Below, piece by piece: positions 21,714 to 32,066 of a stretch of 64,000 nt of DNA. The position numbers were made by a program, and so were the translations under genes. How positions within the stretch are numbered: the first letter of the stretch is position 1; each line of letters starts with the position of its first letter. The notes under the pieces are model-generated. The model ran no database searches. It had not been told where the DNA came from and saw nothing but the letters and a program-made list of their open reading frames with translations. The stretch is from Tritrichomonas musculus (taxonomy: Eukaryota; Parabasalia; Tritrichomonadida; Tritrichomonadidae): the NCBI GenBank assembly GCA_039105265.1, contig JAPFFF010000008.1, positions 1,736,001 through 1,800,000 on the forward strand. The letters run 5' to 3'.

Positions 21714-22925
21714 TTAACGATAATAATCAACATAATAATAATATGGTGTAATTGGCGAATTTAAATTTAAAACTCTTGCATAGGGACGTTGATGACTTGG
21801 AGGCTGTTTGATCAATGAATCAACTGGCTTCAATACTTTTGTAAAAAGCCAATTAAAGAAAGAAAATATTGATCCGCCTTTTGTTTTGTTGAGTTTTTCA
21901 TATTTTCCTTTGACAGCATTTCTTTTAACTTCTTTTGAATCGACCTTTAAAGCATCCTCGCTTAACAAATTGTCAGTTAAATGATATTCAACATTATTTT
22001 GATTTTGTTCAAATGGATTTATATCAATATGACGTTCATTTGAAGATGTTGTTTCAAACGAGTCTATTTTAATTTGAGATTCTTGATCCATTTCGTTTTC
22101 TTCAACAATTCTGTTTGAAAATTCATCAAATTCACTGTCAGATTCAACATCTTCCTTTTCACCATTTGCGCTTACATATGTGTTATTTATTTCTTGTTCA
22201 TCCAAAACGTATTTCATTGTTGAAAGCTGAGTCAACAATGTTTTGTCATCAACTTGAGATTGGTGATTTTTGATATCTTCTGGATAAATTAAAATGGGAA
22301 TGCCGAGATCATTCATGACATTTGTAGCCAATTCTGAGTTGTGATCCCTATCGAGTGGGTCCAATGAATAATAGTTAATTCTATCGGGTACATATGAATC
22401 CAACAAAGCGCACATTGACAATTCGTAAGGAGTGAAATTGCTGTTAATGTTTGGATAATTTTCAATTCTTTCAACTGCCCAGTCTTTCAGCATCTGAGTT
22501 TCATTGTGCTTCGCGATGCGATTCTGTTTAACTTCATCTGAATTTTGATGAACTGATTTTCCAATTGAATAACGAAGAATTAATGACCATACCAATCCCA
22601 AGATAAGTTTTTCGTTGTTGTCAGTGACATCTTTACCTGAAATGCCAATAAGATTGACTCCGTCTTTCCAAAACATATCAACTGCAAGATCACAGTTTTG
22701 AACCATTTCAACTTTCCTTTTTGGTGCTTCAGCCCAATTTCTTGGGGTTTCTTTATGTGTAAGGATTTTAGCTAATTCAACTAAAGCTACTCCGTTTGAT
22801 AAATCTTTCGTGATAGAGTCAATATGAATGTTTGGTTGATTTTTTAATTGATTTTGTACCCATCGTGTAAAAACATTGATTTGTAATTGAATCCAATCAT
22901 CTGTTTGAGATACTTGCGTGCTCAT
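21714..22925 (-). CDS. Tandem calponin-homology actin-binding protein
   Basis: The protein has 403 residues. Residues 10-125 form the first calponin-homology domain (NVFTRWVQNQL, DLSNGVALVELAKIL, then LIGISGKDVTDNNEKLILGL with the conserved W-SLILRY end). Residues 138-245 form a second (MLKDWAVERIENYPNINSNF, then ALLDSYVPDRINY and LGIPILIYPEDI). CH1-CH2 pairs of the filamin/alpha-actinin type bind F-actin. The remaining 150 residues are acidic and then basic, with no spectrin or filamin repeats, so this is a short member that may link actin to another partner through its unique tail. The start is supported by a TCATTTTT initiator 10 nt upstream. Confidence 0.88.
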   Translation of the reverse strand: MSTQVSQTDDWIQLQINVFTRWVQNQLKNQPNIHIDSITKDLSNGVALVELAKILTHKETPRNWAEAPKRKVEMVQNCDLAVDMFWKDGVNLIGISGKDVTDNNEKLILGLVWSLILRYSIGKSVHQNSDEVKQNRIAKHNETQMLKDWAVERIENYPNINSNFTPYELSMCALLDSYVPDRINYYSLDPLDRDHNSELATNVMNDLGIPILIYPEDIKNHQSQVDDKTLLTQLSTMKYVLDEQEINNTYVSANGEKEDVESDSEFDEFSNRIVEENEMDQESQIKIDSFETTSSNERHIDINPFEQNQNNVEYHLTDNLLSEDALKVDSKEVKRNAVKGKYEKLNKTKGGSIFSFFNWLFTKVLKPVDSLIKQPPSHQRPYARVLNLNSPITPYYYYVDYYR

Positions 22926-22940
22926 ATTTAAAAATGATAT
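22926..22940 (-). promoter_or_regulatory. Inr-like transcription start of the CH-domain gene
   Basis: On the minus strand ATATCATTTTTAAAT precedes ATG. TCATTT matches the trichomonad initiator consensus TCA-Py-T-(A/T), which gives a 10-nt leader. Confidence 0.6.
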
Positions 22941-23111
22941 GAAGAATTTTTACTTTTATATAATTCAAATTTTTCTATTATTTTTATTTTAATTTTCAAT
23001 TGAATATAAAACAATTTCAATGAGAATAAAAATAATCATTCAAAAATTAAATAAAATAAGATTTTTAAAATCTAAGTTTTATGAATTGTTTTTATGTTTA
23101 TTAATTTTCTT

Positions 23112-24635
23112 TTATGAAATAACATTGCCTTCATTTGAACTGTTTTCCAAATCCTTTCGTTTCTTTCGAATGACGAAGAAAACAGTCAGAAATACTATTA
23201 GAGCGACAACAACAACAACAACCACAACAACAATTATGATCAACGTTGTTTTACTCATCTTTCCATCATTATTTTCTTTTTTGTTTTCATCGTCATTAGG
23301 CTTATTATTAGGATTATCAGGATCATTATTATCATCATTACTACCTTGAACACAAGATCCATCATCGTCCAACTTAAATCCATCTTTGCAAGTATCACAT
23401 CTAGTAAAATGACTCGAACAAGATTTGCAATTAGCTTTTTGGCAAGGAACACATTGTCCATAATTTTTTGTATTTGGTGAAATATCGAGTCCAAATCCGT
23501 CGATGCATTCATCGCAATATTTTGCATGAGTTTCACATTTTTTGCAATTTGAAATATTGCATTGAAAACATCTTCCCCATTTACTAACGTAATTTTCATC
23601 TAATGAACCAACGTAATAACCATCGATGCATTCAAGACAAATGCATCTGCTATCATATATATTCTCTGCATTGAAGCACAAATCCACATTATAATCTTCA
23701 TGTTCACATTTAACACATACTGGATAATCATATTTATGTTTGTTAAGTCCATAACCATGTTTACACCTTATACAAGTATTTAAATGAGTTCCATATTCTT
23801 CACAATTTTCAGTATATTTCCTCTCAACACATTTGTTGTTATTCAAAATATAATCTTCTTCGCATTCAGAGCAATATTCTGAATTAAAACCACAATCAAT
23901 ACAATTTTGATTAGCACATCGAATGCATTGTTTATATGTTGGACTCTTTTCATCATCATCAACACCATAACCTGATTTGCACAATAAACACTCTTCTGCA
24001 TCATCTTGACAATCATAGCAATTTTTCACTTTGCATGGAATGCATTGCCCATATGTTTTAGAGTCTTGGTCTTTGTCTAAGCCAAAATAGTCCAAGCATT
24101 CTGTACATACATCTGATGACTGACAACCCATGCAATGATCGGCATTACATTTAATGCATTCTTGATATGTATCTGAAAGTACATTGTTGTCGTATCCATA
24201 AAGAACTTCGCATTCTGAGCAAGTTTCATAATCATGACTGCAATCATAACAATGTTCTGTTTTGCATTTTTGACATTTATTATTTTTTCCTTTACCATAC
24301 CCAAGTTTACATTTTGTACATGATCCATGCATATCACAAGTTTCGCAATTTACATCACATTTTTCAAGATCTCTGACACATTTTTCATATGTCAGACTTT
24401 CAACATTTTTATCGAGATAGTATCCATTTTTGCATGAATAGCAACGTGTTGAATTATCTTCACTGCAAGTAGAACAATGGGCTTCGCAAGGAATATTTAC
24501 GCATTTATCAACCATATTGCTAACATCATAAATATATTCACAATTAGGGTTTTCTGAACATTCCGTTTTATTTAATCCATCACAACTGCATTTAATGCGA
24601 ACTATCAAAATATTGAGAAATAGCCAAAAAATCAT
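23112..24635 (-). CDS. Cysteine-rich type I surface protein
   Basis: The protein has 507 residues. It has a signal peptide (MIFWLFLNILIVRIKC), then about nine cysteine-rich modules of 40-50 residues built on CxxCxxxxxxCxxCxxGYGxD and SxTYxxCIxC (for example SKTYGQCIPC, SPTYKQCIRC). An Asn/Asp-rich spacer follows, then one transmembrane helix (TTLIIIVVVVVVVVVALIV) and a short basic tail (RKKRKDL). The pattern is of the furin-like / growth-factor-receptor cysteine-rich type, also seen in diplomonad variant surface proteins. It is likely exposed at the cell surface with disulphide-bonded repeats. The poly-Val core is encoded by a GTT repeat near 23206-23235. Ligand and role are unknown. Confidence 0.85.
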   Translation of the reverse strand: MIFWLFLNILIVRIKCSCDGLNKTECSENPNCEYIYDVSNMVDKCVNIPCEAHCSTCSEDNSTRCYSCKNGYYLDKNVESLTYEKCVRDLEKCDVNCETCDMHGSCTKCKLGYGKGKNNKCQKCKTEHCYDCSHDYETCSECEVLYGYDNNVLSDTYQECIKCNADHCMGCQSSDVCTECLDYFGLDKDQDSKTYGQCIPCKVKNCYDCQDDAEECLLCKSGYGVDDDEKSPTYKQCIRCANQNCIDCGFNSEYCSECEEDYILNNNKCVERKYTENCEEYGTHLNTCIRCKHGYGLNKHKYDYPVCVKCEHEDYNVDLCFNAENIYDSRCICLECIDGYYVGSLDENYVSKWGRCFQCNISNCKKCETHAKYCDECIDGFGLDISPNTKNYGQCVPCQKANCKSCSSHFTRCDTCKDGFKLDDDGSCVQGSNDDNNDPDNPNNKPNDDENKKENNDGKMSKTTLIIIVVVVVVVVVALIVFLTVFFVIRKKRKDLENSSNEGNVIS

Positions 24636-24681
24636 ATATTAATATAATTTAAATTATAATTGAATATAAAAAAATACAATG

Positions 24682-24813
24682 AAATCTGACATGTCAGATT
24701 AATAACTTTTGTATGATTATCTGAGATTTTGAATGCCTTGATTCAAAATTAAATTAATTTTATTTAAAATCTTGTAATAAAACATTTAATTATTAATCTG
24801 ATATGTCAGATTT
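24682..24813. repeat. Pair of inverted palindromes, 132-bp unit
   Basis: AAATCTGACATGTCAGATT (24682-24700) and AATCTGATATGTCAGATTT (24795-24813) face each other as 24-nt inverted repeats with one mismatch. Each is itself a palindrome (AATCTGACATGTCAGATT). The 84 bp between them is AT-rich. The unit lies just upstream of the cysteine-rich gene. It could be a tiny foldback element or paired binding sites for a dimeric regulator. Confidence 0.55.
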
Positions 24814-25107
24814 GAAAATTGGGTGGAAGCGAATTTTAAGAGATTTATTTTATTTAATTGGTTGATATTCGTATTTCAGCTATATATGCAATAATACTGT
24901 AGCAGAATTTTTCAAAAAGGGTAATGTAATTCAATCTCATATTAAATCATTTGTTTGGGTTCATATATTGTTTACTTTCCCATCAATACTCATTTTATAT
25001 GCATTTACATAGTATACTTATAATTCTTATTACAATTTAAAAAATGATGAAATTTAATAAATAAGATTTCATGGTGGTTTATGAAATTATATGTTCTAAA
25101 CATATAT
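24814..25107. other. Intergenic DNA
   Basis: I see no gene here. Confidence 0.4.
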
Positions 25108-25587
25108 TTAAACAGCAATTTCGCTGTTTTCAGTATTATCTTTACTATTCTTCTTATGAATTCTCTCTTTAACTTCATTTCCGCTACTAATTTCGATTCC
25201 AAATGCATCAATATAATGAACCTTTGGTATTCTTAGATGTCCATCAGATGCTTCAACCCATATTCGTTTTAATATTGCTGGTTTTCTATCTATTGTAGCT
25301 AAAGGCTGTATTTCTCCTTTTTCATTTTTTCTAATTTCGATTTTTCTTGATTTTAATGCTGAAATTGATAAGTACGTCTTATTCTTTTTTTTGTTATGAG
25401 TAACTCTACTTCCATATGCAAACGTTTTTTCGAGAGAATTTAATCCTCTTGAGCGCTTTCCATCTTTTGTATACCATGCAACATCAATACCAAATGAATC
25501 ACCTTTTTCATATGCACGGTATTCTATGTGTTTTGCACAGATTGTGTTGGCAATATCAAATAAATGCTGCCCTTTTTCATCACTCAT
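25108..25587 (-). CDS. Small conserved-looking protein of unknown function
   Basis: The protein has 159 residues and I do not recognise the family. The sequence has balanced composition, good codon structure and mixed alpha/beta character (EYRAYEKGDSFGIDVAWYT, KNKTYLSISALKSRKIEIR), with no signal peptide or membrane segment. The C-terminus is basic, then acidic (VKERIHKKNSKDNTENSE). It is probably soluble and intracellular. The frame opens with ATG at 25587, with ATCATCATTTAT about 25 nt upstream as a possible initiator. Confidence 0.6.
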   Translation of the reverse strand: MSDEKGQHLFDIANTICAKHIEYRAYEKGDSFGIDVAWYTKDGKRSRGLNSLEKTFAYGSRVTHNKKKNKTYLSISALKSRKIEIRKNEKGEIQPLATIDRKPAILKRIWVEASDGHLRIPKVHYIDAFGIEISSGNEVKERIHKKNSKDNTENSEIAV

Positions 25588-25933
25588 TTATCAACGAATA
25601 AAAAAAATATAAATGATGATTATGAGGATTGAATATGCTTTTAAAATTCAATTTAAATTAATATCGTTATATTGAAAATATTTTGAATAACTTCTTAAAA
25701 ATTGTTAACGTTAATTGAAATTTCTGAGACGTTAAAAAATACATCATTTATTTTATTTCTCAATAAATAAGAATAAATATTTTTTTATTTTATTGAAAAT
25801 AGTTAGTAAATATAAAATATATATATAAAATTAAATTAGAACCATAGATATATGCAAATAATACTTAAATATTTATTATTATTCTGAAAAAATATAATGT
25901 TTATAAGAAAAAAATAATGTTAAATAATTATTA
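25588..25933. other. Intergenic DNA
   Basis: AT-rich; I see no gene. Confidence 0.4.
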
Positions 25934-26041
25934 AGCCCCAGAAGCTGGATCTCGGCTACACCTCCTCTTCGTCACGGCTTCGCTCGGCTACACCAAGCCA
26001 CTTAACAATATAATCGAAACGCTCAACGCTCACTAGGGGCT
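25934..26041. other. GC-rich island with direct repeats
   Basis: This 108-bp stretch is sharply richer in G and C than its flanks. It is bounded by AGCCCC and GGGGCT. Inside, CTCGGCTACACC occurs at 25951-25962 and again at 25983-25994, and CGCTCA occurs twice near 26020. There is no coding signal. It borders the first recognisable codons of the decayed gene at 26047, so it may be an insertion into that gene or a structured RNA/DNA element. Confidence 0.45.
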
Positions 26042-26046
26042 ATAGA

Positions 26047-27440
26047 GAAATGATTTCTATTCATATGGAAGACTTTTTCAAACAGAGCCCAAAGGATTCT
26101 ATATAAAACACCAGGCGATTGCTTCCTATTTAATTTATCATTCAAGATTTTTTTAAAGAAATCAGAGAGTTTCATTTCTTCACAATTCTTGCAGATGTTA
26201 TTGAAAGAATCTTTTCAAATGACAAAAGATAATTCGTTGTCACTAACAACTATTTTTAATCAGATTCCTTCTGTAGGTAAAATTGAAAGTATTTGTCCTC
26301 TTCCTGATGATGATAACATAAGATTTTCAAATGAATGAATTGGATCATATGGAGGCAATTCAATTGGATTCATTCCAATTTTACTTTCATCAGTTTTTGA
26401 TCAATTACCTTGTGTATCTTGTTTTTGCAAAAGAATTCGTCTTTCTTCAGATCAAGTTTCTTATTTCACTGAGATTAGTTCAACGAATTCAAATAATGTT
26501 GTTTGGGAATACAACATTGAAAAACTGAAGAAAAAAGAGATCAATAAAAACAAATCTTCTTTTTAAACTTCATCTGAATTTTACTATCACTGAAAATTTG
26601 GATGAAATCATCGTAAGAAGTCCTTTTGGTTTCATTCAAATTGTCTTCCTTCTCTTTCAATCACTGATTGATTCTGATTTTCTTTATGATAAGCCAAAAG
26701 CAATTCTTTATGAAATTCTTAATGATCTTTTGTCTCTTTCATCAAAGAAGGATCCTCTTTCTTATCCATTCATTCGACCACTTATCATTTCGATGATTTC
26801 AATGAATGACTTCTCTGACCATTTAATATCTCAAAAAGTTGCTGATGCATTTAATGATCTATCAGGAAACAAAGGAAACATTCTCTATCCAATGGAGCAT
26901 TTCCCAAGTTCTGGTAATGAATTACCTCTCATTTCCTGCATCTATTCAAATCTATTTCAAACGAAATATTTTGAAAAAACAAATCAAAAAGCATCCCTTC
27001 TATTTGATAAACATGACTCCATTGATCATGAAATATTTAAATTGTTGACTGATGAAACTAATTTTAAATATTTGGAAGGAAGTATTGCAAAAACAGATTC
27101 TTCACGTAATTATCGATTCTCTCAAGCCGGCTCCATAAAGAAATGGAAGAATTATCAGTCAATTTACTTGCTTTATTATTACAGCATTATGTTGAATAAT
27201 GAAAGTCATCTTCTTTATTCTCTGTTCTTGTTTGTTCACGACTTGATGAGGCAGCATTTTGGCGGTTTCAAAAAAGTCGTAACCAAAGGTGACATTGACA
27301 AATACAAGAAGGATGAGAATGATGAAATTCATTACAAATCAGCAACATTTAATAACGATGTTGATTTGGAGTGCTCTTGCGAATTGATCAATGTCGTCAT
27401 AAAAGAAAAAGAAGATAATTCAATGCATACAAATTTCTGA
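26047..27440 (+). pseudogene. Decayed gene of unknown function
   Basis: Coding-like sequence runs through several frames. It begins RNDFYSYGRLFQTEPKGFYI and AIASYLIYHSRFF, which meets a T-run frameshift. Next comes KEIREFHFFTILADVIERIF and then a frame with an internal TGA (RFSNE*IGSYGGNSIGFI; then LPCVSCFCKRIRLSSDQVS). After another frameshift near 26560 there is a 280-codon open end (from before 26598) finishing at 27440. That last part is helical and ends SCELINVVIKEKEDNS. I do not recognise the family. At least three frame changes and one stop show it is dead. The 5' end is cut at the GC-rich island. Confidence 0.65.
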
Positions 27441-27867
27441 AAACAAATATCTGGAGTGATTTTAAAACAATGTCAGATGGAGATTTTAACGTAATTTTAA
27501 ATTCTCAAATATTTAAAGCAACTCATGATATTCTTATTTTGGAATTTCTTATAATAAATAAACCTTGTTTTTTTATTTGCATCTCCTATTCAAAATAAAC
27601 TATATTTCCTTCATTAATAAATAGGTTTCAAAAAGAATGTATGAATAATTTAAATAACATATATAAGATAGTATATTATTTATAATTTTAAAATAAATAT
27701 AAATGGGTGGTTATCAATATAAAGCAATTTTAATATTAATGGAAGGTGCATATAAAAAAATTTACTCATTCAATATTGAATAAAAAATAAAAATATAAAA
27801 TCTTCTGAATTTCATCAAAAAAAATAATTAAATTAATTTCTCAGAAAAAGTGATTTAAAATTGTATT
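27441..27867. other. Intergenic DNA with putative promoter of the Sel1 kinase gene
   Basis: I see no gene here. TCAGAAAAAGTGATTT begins 37 nt before the next start codon (27841). It resembles a TCAAAAAGTKA motif seen before other genes in this window. Confidence 0.35.
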
Positions 27868-27877
27868 TCAAGTTCAA

Positions 27878-30800
27878 ATGCAGTATGTATTTTATTATGA
27901 CGACCCACAAGAATATGAAATGATGAGGGAACAAATTCGATCTCAAACTCTTCGAGATCTTTATTCCAAAATTGAATTAATTCGAATCAAATGTATTCAT
28001 TCTTCAGAAAAAAGCAAAATTACTTGTAAATATAACCGAGGAATATTTAACGATGAAAATCATATATATTATTCGTTAATATCTGAGAAATTAATCACAT
28101 ATAATTTTAATAACCAAAATAAATATGATTCACAGCAATCCTCTCAATTTACTGATATTGTTATTTGCTGTCAAAGATTTTGTCTCATTATTGAAGAGAT
28201 AAATATCACATTTATTAATCAAATTATTGAAAAACTTCAAAATAATGGAAGCACATTAATTCACACAAATATAAATTTAGAAAAAGAAGAAGAAGAAATG
28301 ACTGTTGGAAACAAAGACATTTATGCATTTTGCTCACATTTCAAAGAAGAAATTCTCATCAATTATCTTTTATTAAAAACAATCACACCAGTTATTGGAT
28401 TCAAAATTCAACGATTTTTTTATCCTTCGTATTTTTTCAGAGGATTCTTTCTTTTTGATCAAAGGAAAAAATGTGAAAAAAGAATCAAAAATCATCTTCG
28501 GAAATGTTTGGTTGAATATGTTGATGATGGACTAAATTTTGATTTCAATTTGTTTAATTTGAGAGAATCAATTCATGAAAATAAAAACAAATTCATTCCA
28601 AAAAGCGAAATTTTAGAATTTCATGAAAATGATTTCATTGTTTTAAGAATGGTCAAGTCAAATGAATTCTATTCATTTTATTTAGTTCTTCATGTTAAAA
28701 AATTTTATCTTTTTATGATGAAAAAATTAAATAAATCAAAAATAATTCCAAATGAAATGAAACGTGAAATTTTCTTTTGTCAGAATTATTCACACCGATG
28801 TTTAGTTCAATTTTATGGCTTTTTAATCGATAACGGTCAAATAATTGGCTTCATTTATGAATATATGTGTAATGGTTCATTGAATTCTTATGTGATTGAC
28901 AATCATGATAAAATCAATAAAATGTTTTCATTAATGACAATCTACAGAATTTCAAAGGGAATTGAATACCTTATTTCAAATTCACTCATTCATCGAGATT
29001 TAAAGCCTGAGAACATTCTTCTTGATAATGATTTTATTCCTTATATTTCGGACTTTGAAACAATTCGTCAAATAGATGATAATGAAAAATATACTGGGGA
29101 TATTGGATCAACTTTATATTCATCACCAGAACAAGATCGTGGTGATAAACTTTCTTATTCAACTGACATTTATTCATTTGGCATGATTATTTATTTTTTA
29201 TTTGAAAAAAATAATATGAGATTATTAAATGATTCAAATATTTATCTTAAAAGTGAAAATGATAAAATTCTTCCAATTACAAATTGTTCTAATAATTTGC
29301 AACATATTTATGTTAAATGCATCAATTATCATCCAATTAATAGGCCTGGAATTGATCAAATAGTATCTACTATTAAAGAAGAAATCGACTCTTTCAGTTC
29401 ATGTGAATTGTATTCGATAAGTGAAAAAGATTATTTTAATTTATCAGAAGCAATTCAATTTATTTATGAAAATATTTTAATTCAAGATAGAAACGAAGGT
29501 TTATTAAAATGTTTTGAAAACATTTTTCATTTTCAATTATTACTGATTTCAAAAGCAAATAAAGATAAATCTAATCATTTATTGAGTGTAGGAGATACTT
29601 ATTTTAATGGCAATTTTGCAAATAAAGATCATAATAAAGCAAAGCAATATTATGAATTAGCAGCGCAATTAAATAATTTTAATGCCTATTTAAACTTAGG
29701 AGTTCTTTATAAATATGGGAATTATATTAAGCAAGATTACCTTAAAGCAAAAGAATATCTCGAAAAAGCAGCTAAATCAAACAATTCTATTGCTCTTATA
29801 AATTTAGCAGAACTTTATTACAAAGGATTGGGAGTAAAGAAAGATTTTTCACTTGCATTTAAATATTTTGATTTAGCTGCAAAACAAGGAAATCATATAG
29901 CTCTTTTAAATTTGGGTAACCTTTATTTTAATGGATTTGGAGTTAAGCAAGATTTTTCAATGGCTAAAAAATTATATGAATTATCAAGCCAACAAGGAAA
30001 TTCTTCTGCGCTCTTAAATTTAGGTAATCTTTATGCAAAAGGACAAGGTGTTTCAGTAGATTTCAAAAAAGTAAGATATTATTATGAATTATCAGCTCAT
30101 AAATGTAATCCAAAAGCTTTTCTAAATCTAGCAAAGATTTATTATGAAGGATTAGGAATTCAAAAAAATTATGATAAAGTCAAAGAATGCTTAGAAAATG
30201 CTGGAAAATTCAATGAATCTGATGGTTTTTTAACATTAGGAAATATGTTCATGAGTGGAGATGGCTTAAAAAAAGATTATTCACAAGGAAAAAAATATTT
30301 TGAATTAGCAGCAAAACAAAATAATGTCAATGCTTTATCAAGTTTAGGAACCATTTTTTTATTTGGTTATGGAGTCAAAATAGATTATTTACAAGCTAAA
30401 TATTATTATGAATTAGCAGCTGCACAAAATGATTCATTTTCTCTTTTACAACTTGGAGATATTTATAGAAATGGTTTGAATGTTGAAATAAATTATTTGA
30501 AAGCAAAAGAATACTATGAATTATCTGCAAAGTCGAATAATTCAAATGCATTTCTAAGATTAGGAATTTTATATTCGAAAGGTCTAGGTGTTGAAAAAGA
30601 TTATTCAAAAGCAAAGCATTATTTTGAGTCATCAGCTCGATTTGGTAATTCAAATTCATTGATGAAATTGGGCGATCTTTATCGATATGGACATGGAGTA
30701 AAGAAAAACTATAGACTAGCTAAATCATTCTATGAATATGCAGCAAAAAAAGGAAATCCATATGCTTTATTTTATATGGGTGTTATTTACTCAATTGATG

Positions 30801-31885
30801 ATGTTTTTGATGTTGACTATCAAAAGGCAATTCATTATTTTAACGAATGCATTAAAGTTGAAAAGTTTAATATTCATTCAAATGATTCAAAGTCTTTTGA
30901 TTTAAAATATAATAAATATCGTTACCGTGCATATAATGAAATAGGATTAATCTATCTTACTTATTATAAAGACCAATCAAAAGCTATAGATTTCATTAAA
31001 GAAGCTGCTTTTAGCGAATTTCCGTTTGGTCAGAATAATTTTGGTTTATTTAACCAATTTTATTTGAAAAATGAAGAAAAGGCAGAATATATGTTCAATA
31101 GAGCTTCAGAACATCATTTTGCACTTGCTGAATATAATCTTGGTTATTTAAAAGAAAAATTTGGGAAAATTGATGAGTCAATTGAATTCTATACAAAAGC
31201 ATCAAATGATGAAGATAAACCTTTAGAATTTCATAATCATAATCATTATGATAAAAAACTTGAAATTTCTAAAACATTCATTATCTGTTATACCAATCTA
31301 AAATTGACAGAATATTATTTATCAATTGGAAATTTTGAAAAAGAAGCGTGCGAATTTTTCATCAAATCTTTTAAAAAATTACATATAAATGATGAAAATA
31401 GTTCTTATCATTTCTATCTAGAAGTCAATGCAGATAGTTTACAAAATATTTTTCTATATTTGAAATCTTATATCTTGAATTTCCCTCCATTTAATTTAAT
31501 GAACCAGGCCAACATAATATTAGAAAAAACTAAAGTAAAAAGTAGTTTTCCAATTGAAAAAATTGAATTGAATAGAAACTTGGAAAAGGAATTGATAATT
31601 TCTAATAATCAAAAAGATTTAAATGAAATAAATAAAAGAAAGATGTTGATTTTTGAAAATCCAGGAGAAATATTCAATTATTGCATTAAAAATATATATT
31701 TGAAAAATATGCTACATGATGAAATCAAAGATATTTTAAAAACTATGCATTCAATTTTATATGCGCCTCCTTATCTAATTTTATTCGGTCGAATAAAACT
31801 AAAAAAGAATGAACCGAATGAATTAGTTAATCGAAAAGCAAAGAACATTAATGAATTATTTTACGAAGGTCTTGGAATTATATAA
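27878..31885 (+). CDS. Protein kinase-like protein with twelve Sel1 repeats
   Basis: The protein has 1335 residues. An unrecognised N-terminal region (1-240) is followed by a kinase-like domain (about 245-510). It has a lysine in the expected strand (FMMKKLNK), no clear Gly-rich loop, a catalytic loop LIHRDLKPENILLD (about 372), DFE instead of DFG (YISDFETIRQ, about 390) and SPE at the APE position. From about 567 to 985 there are twelve Sel1/TPR-like repeats of 36 residues (LNLGNLYFNGFGV.QDF..A..YYELAA). A further helical region may hold more degenerate repeats. Kinase-Sel1 fusions are abundant in trichomonads. The Sel1 solenoid would bind partners. The HRD aspartate and Asn are present, so activity is possible, but the loop and DFE change leave that uncertain. 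The start has TCA 8 nt upstream. Confidence 0.88.
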   Translation: MQYVFYYDDPQEYEMMREQIRSQTLRDLYSKIELIRIKCIHSSEKSKITCKYNRGIFNDENHIYYSLISEKLITYNFNNQNKYDSQQSSQFTDIVICCQRFCLIIEEINITFINQIIEKLQNNGSTLIHTNINLEKEEEEMTVGNKDIYAFCSHFKEEILINYLLLKTITPVIGFKIQRFFYPSYFFRGFFLFDQRKKCEKRIKNHLRKCLVEYVDDGLNFDFNLFNLRESIHENKNKFIPKSEILEFHENDFIVLRMVKSNEFYSFYLVLHVKKFYLFMMKKLNKSKIIPNEMKREIFFCQNYSHRCLVQFYGFLIDNGQIIGFIYEYMCNGSLNSYVIDNHDKINKMFSLMTIYRISKGIEYLISNSLIHRDLKPENILLDNDFIPYISDFETIRQIDDNEKYTGDIGSTLYSSPEQDRGDKLSYSTDIYSFGMIIYFLFEKNNMRLLNDSNIYLKSENDKILPITNCSNNLQHIYVKCINYHPINRPGIDQIVSTIKEEIDSFSSCELYSISEKDYFNLSEAIQFIYENILIQDRNEGLLKCFENIFHFQLLLISKANKDKSNHLLSVGDTYFNGNFANKDHNKAKQYYELAAQLNNFNAYLNLGVLYKYGNYIKQDYLKAKEYLEKAAKSNNSIALINLAELYYKGLGVKKDFSLAFKYFDLAAKQGNHIALLNLGNLYFNGFGVKQDFSMAKKLYELSSQQGNSSALLNLGNLYAKGQGVSVDFKKVRYYYELSAHKCNPKAFLNLAKIYYEGLGIQKNYDKVKECLENAGKFNESDGFLTLGNMFMSGDGLKKDYSQGKKYFELAAKQNNVNALSSLGTIFLFGYGVKIDYLQAKYYYELAAAQNDSFSLLQLGDIYRNGLNVEINYLKAKEYYELSAKSNNSNAFLRLGILYSKGLGVEKDYSKAKHYFESSARFGNSNSLMKLGDLYRYGHGVKKNYRLAKSFYEYAAKKGNPYALFYMGVIYSIDDVFDVDYQKAIHYFNECIKVEKFNIHSNDSKSFDLKYNKYRYRAYNEIGLIYLTYYKDQSKAIDFIKEAAFSEFPFGQNNFGLFNQFYLKNEEKAEYMFNRASEHHFALAEYNLGYLKEKFGKIDESIEFYTKASNDEDKPLEFHNHNHYDKKLEISKTFIICYTNLKLTEYYLSIGNFEKEACEFFIKSFKKLHINDENSSYHFYLEVNADSLQNIFLYLKSYILNFPPFNLMNQANIILEKTKVKSSFPIEKIELNRNLEKELIISNNQKDLNEINKRKMLIFENPGEIFNYCIKNIYLKNMLHDEIKDILKTMHSILYAPPYLILFGRIKLKKNEPNELVNRKAKNINELFYEGLGII

Positions 31886-32066
31886 GATAAACATAATATT
31901 TAATACTAAAGCTTTTTAATTTAATAAAACTTACTTCTTTTACAATATTTAGAATTGGACTTATTTGACTTTTTTAATATCATTTATAAAATCTTTCAAA
32001 TCTAATAGAGAAAACTTTTATTTATAAAGGATGGCTATTTACTCAATTTTTAGGAAAACTTTTCAA
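31886..32066. other. Short intergenic spacer
   Basis: I see no gene here. Confidence 0.4.
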
